A stretch of DNA of 38,209 nt from an uncultured Candidatus Actinomarina sp. (GCA_902627635.1 CACOKA010000007.1:1-38209), one strand, 5' to 3'; counted from the first letter of the stretch, positions 18,711 to 27,772 are shown. Notes: generated by a model from the letters alone, not told the origin. Made by a program: numbers and translations.

Positions 18711-19538
18711 TTATTGACCCTTCGGGTGCCATACTGTTTTTGTCTCAACAAATGGAATTATAGAACCCAAGCCCTCATCACTTGGCAAATTAACTATTCT
18801 TTTTACTGAATCAGAACCTTTGACATCTAAAGTTTCTAATAGGTCATTTGAAATATTTGAATAAATTGCGGCTAATCTTATTTCAACATGAGCCCCAACG
18901 TCTTCTACAATATTTTCAAAATTTCCCGTCAAAATGTTAAGACTTCCTGATGGGAAATCTGAGTTATTGATATCCTCTGAGAGTTTTAAAGCCAAGACTG
19001 CATTCTGGTTTGAAAATGATATAACAGAACATCCAACTGACATTGGTGGCAGAAAAGATTTAACTAAACTATTCAAAGATATATCGTCAGAGCTTAATGA
19101 AAAGGTTACTCCGATTGGTTCTTGATGCGATATATTAAAATACTCTCCTGCGACTGGATTTAAATTACCAGTCAATTGTTCCCATTTATCAACAATTCCT
19201 GCGTACCAGATAATGGTATTCACAGCATCCTCAACATCATTTTTCGAATCATTCTTTGTTAAACCGTGTTGTTGTAATAAAGCAATGTATGATTCTTTAT
19301 TTCCTTCAATCATTTCAGACAATCTATAAAGTATCTGTGATTTGTTGTACATAGTTAATGAATTCCATTTCGCAAATCCAGCTTTAGATGATGTAACAGC
19401 GTCTCTTAAGTCTTTCTTTGAAGTAAGAGGGATCTCATATTTTTCTTTTTTAAGATCAATTGCATACACTTTACCTGACTCAGATCTTATAAATTTACCA
19501 TCTACGTAATGTTTATATGTTTTCTTTACTTCTGTCAT
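18711..19538 (-). CDS. Short aldehyde dehydrogenase-family protein without active-site residues
   Basis: Seen: 275 residues that align with the N-terminal half of aldehyde dehydrogenases (YKHYVDGKFIRSESGK start; GFAKWNSLTMYNKSQILYRL; SGSLNILTGN). The functional sites are gone: the PWNFP region of its upstream partner corresponds to SSDDIS, the KPAE lysine region to SFSNQN, and the half with the catalytic Cys is absent. It ends with FVETKTVWHPKG. It overlaps the active gene by 4 bases, keeps a clean frame, and codon use is ordinary, so it is not a fresh pseudogene. A regulatory or structural partner of the active enzyme is the simplest reading. I recall a similar deoC-ALDH-ALDH order in other actinobacteria. 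Confidence 0.85.
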   Translation of the reverse strand: MTEVKKTYKHYVDGKFIRSESGKVYAIDLKKEKYEIPLTSKKDLRDAVTSSKAGFAKWNSLTMYNKSQILYRLSEMIEGNKESYIALLQQHGLTKNDSKNDVEDAVNTIIWYAGIVDKWEQLTGNLNPVAGEYFNISHQEPIGVTFSLSSDDISLNSLVKSFLPPMSVGCSVISFSNQNAVLALKLSEDINNSDFPSGSLNILTGNFENIVEDVGAHVEIRLAAIYSNISNDLLETLDVKGSDSVKRIVNLPSDEGLGSIIPFVETKTVWHPKGQ

Positions 19539-20974
19539 GATGATGCCTTTAAATAAGAAAGAAGACCATGCCTGCCTCCCTCTCTTCCAAAACCAGATTC
19601 TTTATATCCACCAAATGGAGAAGCAGGATCAAATTTGTTAAATGTGTTTGCCCAAATAACACCAGCATCAAGCCTGTCTGCAGTCCATAAAATTTTTGAT
19701 CCTTTTTCAGTCCAAATCCCTGCAGATAATCCATACTCTGTATTGTTTGCTATTTCAACAGCTTCATCTGGAGTTCGAAATGTTAAGGTGGTCAATACTG
19801 GACCAAATATTTCTTCTGTGGCAATTTTATAATTTACCTGAACCCCAGTAAATAAACTTGGTTTAAACCAAAAACCATTCTTAGGGAGTTCACATTCAAT
19901 TTGAAAGAGCTCTCCACCATCGCTTACACCCTCATTGACCATATCCGTGATTTTCTCAAGCTGATCTTTTGAATTAATTGCACCTATATCAGTATTCTTA
20001 TCGAGAGGATTGCCCACTCTTAAAGTCTGCATTCTTTTTTCAAGTTTATTGATAAATACATCATGTATATCCTCTTGAACTAATAATCTACTTCCAGCAC
20101 AGCATACGTGTCCTTGATTAAAGAAGATTCCATTTACAACTCCTTCTACTGCTTCATCTAAGGCTGCATCGTTATAAACAATATTGGCCGCTTTTCCACC
20201 TAGCTCAAGGGTAAGGCCAACATCTCTTCCAGCTAATGATTTCTGTATGTACTTACCAACACTTGTGGAACCAGTAAAAGCAATTTTCTTTATATCTTTA
20301 TGATTTACTAATTCGGAACCTGTAGTTCCATCACCAGTAATTAAATTAAAAACACCTTTAGGAAGACCCACTTCATCACATAGTTCTGCAAATAATAAAG
20401 CGGTTAGTGGAGTTGTCTCAGCAGGTTTTAAAACTACAGTATTTCCCGTTGCTAGCGCGGGAGCAACTTTCCATGAAAGCATTAATAATGGAAAGTTCCA
20501 TGGAATAATTTGACCTACAACTCCATAAGGTTTTGAAATTCCACTACCCCATGCAAGATCAATCTTGTCAGCCCAGCCGGCATAGTAGAAAAAATTCTGA
20601 GCAACTTGTGGAAGGTCAAAATCTCTAGATTCTTTTATAGGTTTTCCACCATCTAAGCTTTCTAAAACTGCAAACTCTCTAGATCTCTCTTGGATTAATC
20701 TTGCAAGCTTGAATAAATACTTTGATCTCTCTGATGGAGGAGTTTTACTCCATTGTTTGAGACCTTCTTTTGCCGCGTTTACAGCGAAATCTACATCCTT
20801 TTCATTACCAATTGAGATTGAGGATAAGACTTCTTCACTTGATGGAGATATTGTGTCTAGATATTTTTTAGAATTTGGTGATACAAATTCCCCATTTATA
20901 AAGTGACCATATTTTTTTTCTATTTTTACAATTTTTTCTGATTCAATTGATTCTGCGTATTCCCAATTATTCAT
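19535..20974 (-). CDS. Aldehyde dehydrogenase, NAD(P)-dependent, catalytic
   Basis: Oxidises an aldehyde to the acid. With deoC upstream, acetaldehyde from deoxyribose 5-phosphate is the likely substrate, but betaine aldehyde and others cannot be excluded by sequence. Seen: 479 residues; PWNFP with Asn160; VLKPAE with Lys183; FTGSTSVGK at 233-241; LELGGK with general base Glu257; FNQGHVCCAGSR with catalytic Cys291; EEIFGPV; and the C-terminal PFGGYKESGFGREGG. Starts 3 bases after deoC and overlaps the inactive paralogue by 4 bases. Confidence 0.95.
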   Translation of the reverse strand: MNNWEYAESIESEKIVKIEKKYGHFINGEFVSPNSKKYLDTISPSSEEVLSSISIGNEKDVDFAVNAAKEGLKQWSKTPPSERSKYLFKLARLIQERSREFAVLESLDGGKPIKESRDFDLPQVAQNFFYYAGWADKIDLAWGSGISKPYGVVGQIIPWNFPLLMLSWKVAPALATGNTVVLKPAETTPLTALLFAELCDEVGLPKGVFNLITGDGTTGSELVNHKDIKKIAFTGSTSVGKYIQKSLAGRDVGLTLELGGKAANIVYNDAALDEAVEGVVNGIFFNQGHVCCAGSRLLVQEDIHDVFINKLEKRMQTLRVGNPLDKNTDIGAINSKDQLEKITDMVNEGVSDGGELFQIECELPKNGFWFKPSLFTGVQVNYKIATEEIFGPVLTTLTFRTPDEAVEIANNTEYGLSAGIWTEKGSKILWTADRLDAGVIWANTFNKFDPASPFGGYKESGFGREGGRHGLLSYLKASS

Positions 20975-20977
20975 AAA

Positions 20978-21916
20978 TTACCCTCTTGGAAAATAATAAC
21001 TTGATTGATAAGCATTAGTTTTTAGTTTTTTGATTTGTTTAAGTACATCATCTAATAAGCTTGATGCACCAAACCTAAAATAATCTGGGGAAAGCCAAGA
21101 ACCACCTAGCTCTTCATTAATAATTACTAAGTATCGTATTGCATCTTTAGCGTCTCTGATACCACCAGCAACTTTTATGCCTCTCATGCCATACCCATAG
21201 GATTCAAACTCACGAACAGTTCTTGCCATTATTAGGCACGATTCCCTTGATGAACCATTAGATATCTTGCCGGTTGAAGTTTTTATAAAATCAGATCCTG
21301 CACATAAAGCAATTACACTTGCTTTCTTTATATTTTCATATGTTTTCAGCTCGCCAATTTCTAGTATTGTTTTTAGATGAATTTCTCCACAAACATCTTT
21401 TAGAGCCTTTATCTCCTCATAAACTTTTTTGTAATCTCCTTCAAAAAAAGCTTTTCTATTGATTACAATATCAATTTCATCTGCACCTTCATCAATTGCG
21501 AATTGAGTATCTGAAATTTTTGATTCTATAGGAGCTTGTCCACTTGGAAAATAAGAAGAAACAGATGCGACTTTAACATTTGAATCTTTTACAATTTTTT
21601 TAGCTGTCGATACTAGCGCTGGGTATACACATACAGCAGCAGCACTAGGTACATTATCATCATTTGGATCTGGTGACATAGCTTTTGATGACATTTGGAT
21701 AATTTTACCTTCAGTATCTTCACCCTCTAATGTTGTCAGATCACACATGCTTATTATTTTCTCTAAAGCATCTAATTTAGATTCTCTTTTTATACTTCGT
21801 GTAGCAAGAGAAGATACTCTATCAAGCACCCCAACCTCGTCAACTTTCACATTTCCAACTAGATCTGATGTTGTTGTCCAATCAACAATGTTATTCATTG
21901 ATAAATTTGTATTCAT
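20978..21916 (-). CDS. deoC: Deoxyribose-phosphate aldolase
   Basis: Class I aldolase that splits 2-deoxyribose 5-phosphate into glyceraldehyde 3-phosphate and acetaldehyde, for salvage of DNA nucleosides. Seen: CDLTTLEGEDT near 58-68; AVCVYPALV; VASVSSYFPSG; the acidic ADEIDIVINR strand; the Schiff-base Lys212 in DFIKTSTGK; and the second active-site Lys248 in GIKVAGGIR. At 312 residues it belongs to the longer DeoC form. First gene of the run deoC-ALDH-ALDH. No nucleoside phosphorylase or deoxyribose kinase lies in the window. Confidence 0.96.
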   Translation of the reverse strand: MNTNLSMNNIVDWTTTSDLVGNVKVDEVGVLDRVSSLATRSIKRESKLDALEKIISMCDLTTLEGEDTEGKIIQMSSKAMSPDPNDDNVPSAAAVCVYPALVSTAKKIVKDSNVKVASVSSYFPSGQAPIESKISDTQFAIDEGADEIDIVINRKAFFEGDYKKVYEEIKALKDVCGEIHLKTILEIGELKTYENIKKASVIALCAGSDFIKTSTGKISNGSSRESCLIMARTVREFESYGYGMRGIKVAGGIRDAKDAIRYLVIINEELGGSWLSPDYFRFGASSLLDDVLKQIKKLKTNAYQSSYYFPRG

Positions 21917-21958
21917 ATTCTTATGGTATAACTTAATTTGCTATAAAGAAATAGTTAA

Positions 21959-24900
21959 TTAATCAAGAGCTTTAATTTTTGCTTTTGCAGTATCTATGTC
22001 GCTTTCAGTAACGTTGGCAATTCCGCCAAAAACAGTAAACATTTTTGACCAATCTTTTTCTTTCTCGAGAATATCTTTAGCTAATTCAGATCCAGTTTGT
22101 TCAATGTGTTTATTTAGGAAAGCTCTCAACTCAAGAAGATCAATATCATTCATCTCTCTAGATTCGGGTGCAGATTTTGATATATATTGCTGAAAATTCT
22201 GTTGAGTTTTTAATGCTATTACTTTTCCACCAGTCATTCCTGCGCCAAAATTAAACCCTACACTACCCAAGATGATTAGTGTTCCACCTGTCATATACTC
22301 TGCGGCGTGAGCGCTACAACCCTCAACAACTGCTATACCTCCACTGTTTCGAACACCAAATCTTTGACCAACTCTTCCTGAAATATAAAGTTGCCCACCT
22401 GTAGCTCCATATAAGATTGCATTACCGGCAGCATGGTAAGCACCCTTGTTTTTAGTTCCTTGTGGAATAATAGTTATGCTTCCTCCACCCATTCCTTTTC
22501 CTACATAATCATTCGCACTACCAATAAGTTTAAGATTGATTCCATCCCTTATGAAAGCTCCAAAGCTTTGGCCGGCTGCACCAGACAAACTTATATGTGT
22601 TGGGTTATCTTTTAAAACTTTTCCTAATTTATTAATTGATACTTCACCTGAGACTCTTGCACCAATACTTCTATCTTCATTTGATACTGGATACTGAATA
22701 ATTGTAGATTGTTTACTTCTCAAGCCTTTCATTATTTCTGACGTGAGTCTTCTAGATAGACGACCTTCATCGTGTCTAATAAAACCAGGATGTTTTTTAT
22801 CTGACACAGCATTTCTTAGTAACTTGTGCAAGCTTTTTGGAAGATTATTATCCAATACTTTAAGACCAAGTAAGTCTGCGTGACCGATTAAATCATCTAA
22901 TGAATCTACATTAAAAATTTGAAGGTAAGACCTTACATCTTCTGCAATAAATTTAAACAATTGTATTACTTGTTCAGGAGCACCGGTAAATTTAGCCCTT
23001 AGGTTCTCATCCTGTGTTGCAATCCCAACAGGACAGGTATTTTCATGACACTGACGAACCATTTTACAACCTAAAGCTAAAAGAGGTAATGTTCCAAATC
23101 CATATCTATCCGCACCAAGTAATGTTGCGATGATAATATCTTTTGGAGATCTGAGACCACCATCAACTTCAAGTAGGACTTTATCTCTCATATTATTTTC
23201 AACAAGAGCCTGATGAGTTTCACTTAAACCAAGTTCCCATGGTGATCCAGCATGTTTAATACTTGTCCATGGACTTGCTCCCGTGCCACCGTCACTTCCA
23301 GCAATTGTAATAATATCTGCACCAGCTTTTGCTACGCCAACTGCAATAACACCTACACCTGGCTCAGATACAAGTTTTACGTTTACAGGATTGTTTGGAT
23401 TAAATGTTTTTAAATCATAAATTAACTGTGCTAAATCTTCAATAGAATAGATATCGTGATGAGGTGGAGGCGAGATTAATGTCACACCTTCGACAGTATG
23501 CCTTAATTTTGCAATATGAGAATCTACTTTAAATCCAGGTAACTGTCCGCCCTCTCCTGGTTTTGAACCTTGAGCCATTTTAATTTGAAATTCTTCAGCA
23601 GATGCTAAATAATCAGGAGTAACACCGAATCTTCCTGATGCAATTTGTTTGATCTTTGAATTTTTTTCTGTTCCATATCTATCAGGATCTTCTCCTCCTT
23701 CGCCTGAACCAGATTTTGCTCCAATACGATTCATTGCAATTGCCAGGGCTTGATGTGCCTCTTCCGACAATGCTCCTAAAGACATTGAGCTAACAGTAAA
23801 CTTTTGATATATATCTTCTAATGAAGAATTATCACCCTCATTACTTAATATTTTATTATTTTCTGGCAGAGTAAATAAATCACGAATTTGAACATTATCT
23901 CTGTCTTCTAGCGATTCTAAATATTTGTTCCATTCCTCTCTCTCACCAGACCTGACAGCCTTTTGTAATTTCAAAACTGTTACTGGAGATGTTACGTGTG
24001 GCTCACTCCCCTTTTTATGCTTATAGAAGCCGCCAATCTCAAGATCAAAAGGTTCTTCATTTCCAAAAATGAGTAAGTCATCATTTATCTTGTCGTATCC
24101 TAAACCTTCGGTTCTGGTGAATGAGTTTGAAAAAGCACCATTTGTTAACTCTTTATCGAGACCAATAATTTCATAAATTTCAGATCCTCGATAGGAAGAT
24201 ACTGTGCAAATGCCCATTTTTGACATTATCTTTAACAGGCCTTTGTTAAGTGCATCTCTGTAATTTTCCTGAGCCTGTGCAGGTGATAAATCTAAATCTG
24301 GATTATCAATTGAAAGAAGTCTGGCTTTTTCAAGAGCTAAATACGGCCAAACAGCTGATGCTCCGTATGCGATATGACATGATAAATCATGTGCATCTCT
24401 TACCTCACCAGATACAACTATTAGTGATGCCTTTAGTCTTACACCTTTATTAATCAAGTGCTGATGAACTCTTCCAATTACAAGTAGTGATGGGGCGACA
24501 CTGTTGCCTTTTATAACTTCTCTATCGCTTAATATAATTAAAGATTTTTTGGTTATAACTGCTTCATAAACGTCCTCACATAATTTATTAAGAAATTCTT
24601 CAAGATTAGATTCTGTTTTGTCAAAGCTGATGTTAAAAACTTTTGATTTATCTTTTGAAAATTCTTTTGAAACCAACAGGTCATAACTACCTTTACTAAG
24701 AATTGGTGATTCAAGTGTTATGAGATTTGCTTGTTGAGATGTTTCTTTTAATATTGACCCTCTCTTACCGAGATAAGTTTTAGTTGACATTACAAATCGT
24801 TCCCTAATCGGATCAATTGGGGGATTGGTTACTTGAGCAAACATTTGATGAAAATATCTACTCAATCTTGGTTTATTTTTACTTAATACAGCGAGTGGAG

Positions 24901-26338
24901 AATCATTGCCCATTGAGCCTGTTGGTATATCTCCTTGAATCATTGGTAATAAAATTAATCTTTCCTCCTCTGGTGTATACTGGAAATATTCTGAGAGCAG
25001 ATCTAAATCAATCTCGTCAGGTTTGTCGCTAAATTCGGTATCAGCAACTAAGGGTTTTGTATTTACCCATTCTTTATAAGGGTTTTTCTCAGCAAGTTTT
25101 TCAATTACTTCTTGTTCATCTAATAATTCATCATTTTTGATTCGATATCTAATTGTTTGTCCAGGCTCAAGTTGGGCAGTTTTATATGCACCGGCTTCAA
25201 CTGAGGGACAAATACCTACTTCTGACGCAGCTAAAATATATCTATCTGAAACCATCCACCTGAGTGGTCTCAATCCACTTCTATCCAAACCGGCAATAAT
25301 ATCCTCTCCATCTGTAGCAACAATTGCTGCAGGACCATCCCATGGTTCTGATAAGAATGCATGGTATTGGTAGTATGATTGCTGGTCTTTCGAAAATCTA
25401 GGGTTATTTTCCCATGCTGAAGGAATAAGCATCTCTTGAGCGTGTGCGAGTTTTCTTCCAGACTGAACAAGTAACTCTATTGCATTATCAAGTTGACCAG
25501 AATCTGAGAGGCTTTCATTAATAAATGGTTTTAACCTCTCAATGTCATCTTTCCAAATGTTTGAGGAAGCATCTACCTCTCTAGCTTTCATCCATGAATA
25601 ATTTGCTCTAATTGTATTTATTTCACCATTGTGTGCCAGCATTCTAAAAGGTTGTGCCTTATCCCAAGTTGAACTTGTATTGGTAGAAAATCGTTGATGG
25701 AATACTCCATACCTTGTTTTGTACAAAGGATTTCTTAGATCCCAATAAAAATCTGATGTCTGAGTAGCTGTAAAGAGACCTTTATAGACTACTGTTTTAC
25801 TCGAACAAGAATTGATATGAATGTTGAGGAATTCATTTTTTGCAAGATCTGTTTCTAGTGATTTCCTGAAAAGATAAAGATATTTTTCAAAACTGTATTC
25901 ATACTCTTTTGTGGAACAAATTACAGCTTGATAAATTCCAGGTTTTGAATTTTTTGCCATTGTTCCTAAGATTTCTTTATCTGTAGGGACTTTTCTCCAA
26001 TAGAGTAATCTGATGTCAAACTCCTCAAGTTTGTTATCAATTAATTCAATTGACTCAGTAATGTTTTTTGGATCGAAAAAACATGAGATCAATCCTAATT
26101 TTTCCTTTTCTTTGAGGGTGATTCCTCTTTCAACTAATTCAGCTTCAATTAACTCAAATGGGATCTCTGTAAGCACTCCAGCTCCATCCCCTGTTCCATC
26201 AGCAAATTTTGCACCTCTATGGTCAAGATTAGAGAGACATTCTAAGATTTTTAGTGTCATCCCATGAGTTCTTGGGATACCTCTTGATGCAATAAAACCT
26301 ACACCACAAGAATCTTTTTCTTCAAAATTGAAACTCAT
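21959..26338 (-). CDS. gltB: Glutamate synthase large subunit (GOGAT)
   Basis: Makes two glutamates from glutamine and 2-oxoglutarate. Domains: class II glutaminase starting at Cys11 (MSFNFEEKDS then CGVGFIASRG, so a 10-residue propeptide must be removed); a central domain; the FMN-binding synthase domain with SGEGGEDPDRYG and the 3Fe-4S cysteines in RQCHENTCPVGIATQ; and the C-terminal beta-helix with repeated Gly (GATGGQLYISGRVG). 1459 residues, slightly shorter than usual. No gltD is downstream (deoC follows after 42 bases), so the electron donor is open: a distant GltD or ferredoxin. A TAAAAT box lies 10 bases upstream of the ATG. Confidence 0.97.
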   Translation of the reverse strand: MSFNFEEKDSCGVGFIASRGIPRTHGMTLKILECLSNLDHRGAKFADGTGDGAGVLTEIPFELIEAELVERGITLKEKEKLGLISCFFDPKNITESIELIDNKLEEFDIRLLYWRKVPTDKEILGTMAKNSKPGIYQAVICSTKEYEYSFEKYLYLFRKSLETDLAKNEFLNIHINSCSSKTVVYKGLFTATQTSDFYWDLRNPLYKTRYGVFHQRFSTNTSSTWDKAQPFRMLAHNGEINTIRANYSWMKAREVDASSNIWKDDIERLKPFINESLSDSGQLDNAIELLVQSGRKLAHAQEMLIPSAWENNPRFSKDQQSYYQYHAFLSEPWDGPAAIVATDGEDIIAGLDRSGLRPLRWMVSDRYILAASEVGICPSVEAGAYKTAQLEPGQTIRYRIKNDELLDEQEVIEKLAEKNPYKEWVNTKPLVADTEFSDKPDEIDLDLLSEYFQYTPEEERLILLPMIQGDIPTGSMGNDSPLAVLSKNKPRLSRYFHQMFAQVTNPPIDPIRERFVMSTKTYLGKRGSILKETSQQANLITLESPILSKGSYDLLVSKEFSKDKSKVFNISFDKTESNLEEFLNKLCEDVYEAVITKKSLIILSDREVIKGNSVAPSLLVIGRVHQHLINKGVRLKASLIVVSGEVRDAHDLSCHIAYGASAVWPYLALEKARLLSIDNPDLDLSPAQAQENYRDALNKGLLKIMSKMGICTVSSYRGSEIYEIIGLDKELTNGAFSNSFTRTEGLGYDKINDDLLIFGNEEPFDLEIGGFYKHKKGSEPHVTSPVTVLKLQKAVRSGEREEWNKYLESLEDRDNVQIRDLFTLPENNKILSNEGDNSSLEDIYQKFTVSSMSLGALSEEAHQALAIAMNRIGAKSGSGEGGEDPDRYGTEKNSKIKQIASGRFGVTPDYLASAEEFQIKMAQGSKPGEGGQLPGFKVDSHIAKLRHTVEGVTLISPPPHHDIYSIEDLAQLIYDLKTFNPNNPVNVKLVSEPGVGVIAVGVAKAGADIITIAGSDGGTGASPWTSIKHAGSPWELGLSETHQALVENNMRDKVLLEVDGGLRSPKDIIIATLLGADRYGFGTLPLLALGCKMVRQCHENTCPVGIATQDENLRAKFTGAPEQVIQLFKFIAEDVRSYLQIFNVDSLDDLIGHADLLGLKVLDNNLPKSLHKLLRNAVSDKKHPGFIRHDEGRLSRRLTSEIMKGLRSKQSTIIQYPVSNEDRSIGARVSGEVSINKLGKVLKDNPTHISLSGAAGQSFGAFIRDGINLKLIGSANDYVGKGMGGGSITIIPQGTKNKGAYHAAGNAILYGATGGQLYISGRVGQRFGVRNSGGIAVVEGCSAHAAEYMTGGTLIILGSVGFNFGAGMTGGKVIALKTQQNFQQYISKSAPESREMNDIDLLELRAFLNKHIEQTGSELAKDILEKEKDWSKMFTVFGGIANVTESDIDTAKAKIKALD

Positions 26339-26348
26339 AAGTATGACA

Positions 26349-26354
26349 ATTTTA
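26349..26354 (-). promoter_or_regulatory. Predicted -10 box TAAAAT for gltB
   Basis: TAAAAT on the minus strand ends 10 bases before the gltB ATG. No ribosome binding site is present, consistent with leaderless initiation. It lies downstream of the large hairpin that ends the amt transcript, so gltB appears to have its own promoter. Confidence 0.5.
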
Positions 26355-26377
26355 CTATGAATAAATGGTTATTTAAA

Positions 26378-26435
26378 TAAGAAAACCAGCCTTGAAAATC
26401 TTTAGGGGGGGACCTAAATTTAGCTGGTTTTCTTA
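26378..26435 (-). terminator. Large two-tier hairpin between amt and gltB, probable amt terminator
   Basis: A perfect 13-bp inverted repeat (TAAGAAAACCAGC / GCTGGTTTTCTTA, arms 26378-26390 and 26423-26435) encloses a second perfect 6-bp hairpin (TTTAGG / CCTAAA, 26401-26418) with a G-rich loop. On the minus strand the outer stem ends in GGTTTTCTTATTTAAAT, a fair T-rich tail, directly after amt. The nested inner hairpin is unusual for a plain terminator and could make it conditional. Confidence 0.65.
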
Positions 26436-26443
26436 ATTATTTG

Positions 26444-27643
26444 TTACTTTTTAGTGATGAAATCTCCATATGCTGATGTTCCGTGCTCTGTAGCATCCAA
26501 ACCAGCAATTTCCTCTTCAGCTGTAACTCTTAGTCCAACTGTTGAATCAATAGTCTTAAACACTAGGAAGGATGTTCCATATGCCCAGGCACCAATTGCT
26601 AAAATACCAATTAATTGTGGTAGAAATAAAGTAGCTCCTCCACCGTAGACTAGACCATCTGTAGTATCAAAAATTGCCACAGCCAATACGCCCCAGATAC
26701 CACATATACCGTGAACTGACACAGCACCTACAGCATCATCAAATCCCTTTTTCTCTAAGAAGTTGATTGAGTACACAACTAACACACCAGATACCAAACC
26801 GATTAGAACTGCACCTAAGTTGTTTACATTTGCACAACCAGCAGTTATTCCTACTAAACCAGCTAATGCACCATTTAAGGTCATACCGACATTTGGTTTA
26901 CCTGAAATCATTGACGTATACATTGCAGTTATAGAACCTGCAGAGGCTGATAAAGTAGTTGTCACTGCTATTGCAGCTAGGTCAACATCTACTGCCGCTA
27001 AAGCAGATCCAACATTAAATCCATACCATCCAAACCAAAGAATGAATACACCAAGTGCTCCAGCTACCATCGAGCTACCAGGTATTACTTGAGGGTTACC
27101 ATTTTCGTCATATTTTCCAATTCTTGGACCCACAATTTGCACCCCAGCCAGAGCTGCAAAACCACCGACCATGTGCACAACACCAGAACCTGCAAAGTCA
27201 ATGAAACCTAGGTCACCTAACCAACCTTGACCGCTCCAGACCCAGTGGGTAACTATTGGATAAATTACACCACATATAAATGGTTGAAATAATAAGTATG
27301 CGCTAAATTTTGTTCTTTCAGCGACTGCACCAGAAACAATTGTTGCTGCAGTTGCTGCAAAGACTACCTGAAAGAAGTAGGTAATTGAGTCACCTTCTAA
27401 AAAGAAACTACCATAGGCTAAAAAGCCACCAAGAGTAGTTCCGCCGTATGCCAATGCAAATCCAAATGCCCAATAGGTAATTGCACCGACTGAAAAGTCC
27501 ATAAAGTTTTTCATTACTATGTTGACTGAGTTTTTAGATCTTGTAAATCCTGTCTCCACAAGCATAAAGCCAGGTTGCATAAACATAACTAATATACCTG
27601 CAACAACGATCCACAAACTATCTACATAAGTTGCTAGTTCCAT
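26444..27643 (-). CDS. amt: Ammonium transporter Amt
   Basis: Trimeric membrane channel that takes up ammonium. Seen: 399 residues, eleven predicted helices; GFMLVETGFTRSKN at 25-38; the recruitment-site Asp149 in GFIDFAGSGVVH; and the twin pore histidines His157 (VVHMVGG) and His311 (VSVHGICGIWG). The C-terminal tail has the conserved GLDATEHGTSAY shape. No glnK is adjacent, though PII often accompanies Amt. A strong ribosome binding site (AAAAGGAGAT) precedes the ATG, unlike most first genes here, so it has a real leader. A GlnR-like operator lies upstream. Confidence 0.97.
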   Translation of the reverse strand: MELATYVDSLWIVVAGILVMFMQPGFMLVETGFTRSKNSVNIVMKNFMDFSVGAITYWAFGFALAYGGTTLGGFLAYGSFFLEGDSITYFFQVVFAATAATIVSGAVAERTKFSAYLLFQPFICGVIYPIVTHWVWSGQGWLGDLGFIDFAGSGVVHMVGGFAALAGVQIVGPRIGKYDENGNPQVIPGSSMVAGALGVFILWFGWYGFNVGSALAAVDVDLAAIAVTTTLSASAGSITAMYTSMISGKPNVGMTLNGALAGLVGITAGCANVNNLGAVLIGLVSGVLVVYSINFLEKKGFDDAVGAVSVHGICGIWGVLAVAIFDTTDGLVYGGGATLFLPQLIGILAIGAWAYGTSFLVFKTIDSTVGLRVTAEEEIAGLDATEHGTSAYGDFITKK

Positions 27644-27650
27644 TTTTTAA

Positions 27651-27660
27651 ATCTCCTTTT
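27651..27660 (-). promoter_or_regulatory. Strong Shine-Dalgarno site AAAAGGAGAT of amt
   Basis: On the minus strand AAAAGGAGAT lies 7 bases before the amt ATG. It stands out because most operon-first genes in this window lack any ribosome binding site. Confidence 0.85.
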
Positions 27661-27685
27661 GTAACAACTTAATTAAATGAAAATG

Positions 27686-27701
27686 TTAAGAGACCTCTTA
27701 A
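27686..27701. promoter_or_regulatory. Inverted repeat TTAAGAG-AC-CTCTTAA in the amt/metG spacer
   Basis: Perfect 7-bp arms around a 2-base centre. It lies about 43-58 bases upstream of the amt ATG, where it could overlap the amt promoter. Its right half continues into ACCTCTTAAAAGTT (27693-27706), a 12-of-14 match to the palindrome between ilvE and pgpA. The binding protein is unknown. Confidence 0.4.
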
Positions 27702-27703
27702 AA

Positions 27704-27741
27704 GTTAAATGATTATTACCGGAATGTTTCATAAATGTTTC
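27704..27741 (-). promoter_or_regulatory. Four-box GlnR-like operator upstream of amt
   Basis: On the minus strand the boxes GAAAC, GAAAC, GTAAT and TTAAC follow each other with exact 11-base periodicity (starts at + positions 27737, 27726, 27715, 27704), so 6 bases separate each 5-base box. The actinobacterial nitrogen regulator GlnR binds GTnAC-n6-GAAAC arrays (also written AC-n9-AC) and classically controls amtB. The spacing, two perfect GAAAC boxes and the target gene agree. Box order is imperfect, so the assignment is an inference. Confidence 0.55.
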
Positions 27742-27772
27742 ACAAAAATGTAGTCTTTGTGATTTAAAAGTC

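Noticed and set aside
18711-19538. Second aldehyde dehydrogenase gene as a frameshifted pseudogene
   Set aside because: The frame is clean, it has its own overlapping start and stop, no ALDH C-terminal half follows in another frame, and the C terminus has a definite motif.
26013-26267. Plus-strand frames inside gltB, amt and gatB
   Set aside because: All lie opposite conserved coding domains and show Ser-rich reverse-frame composition.
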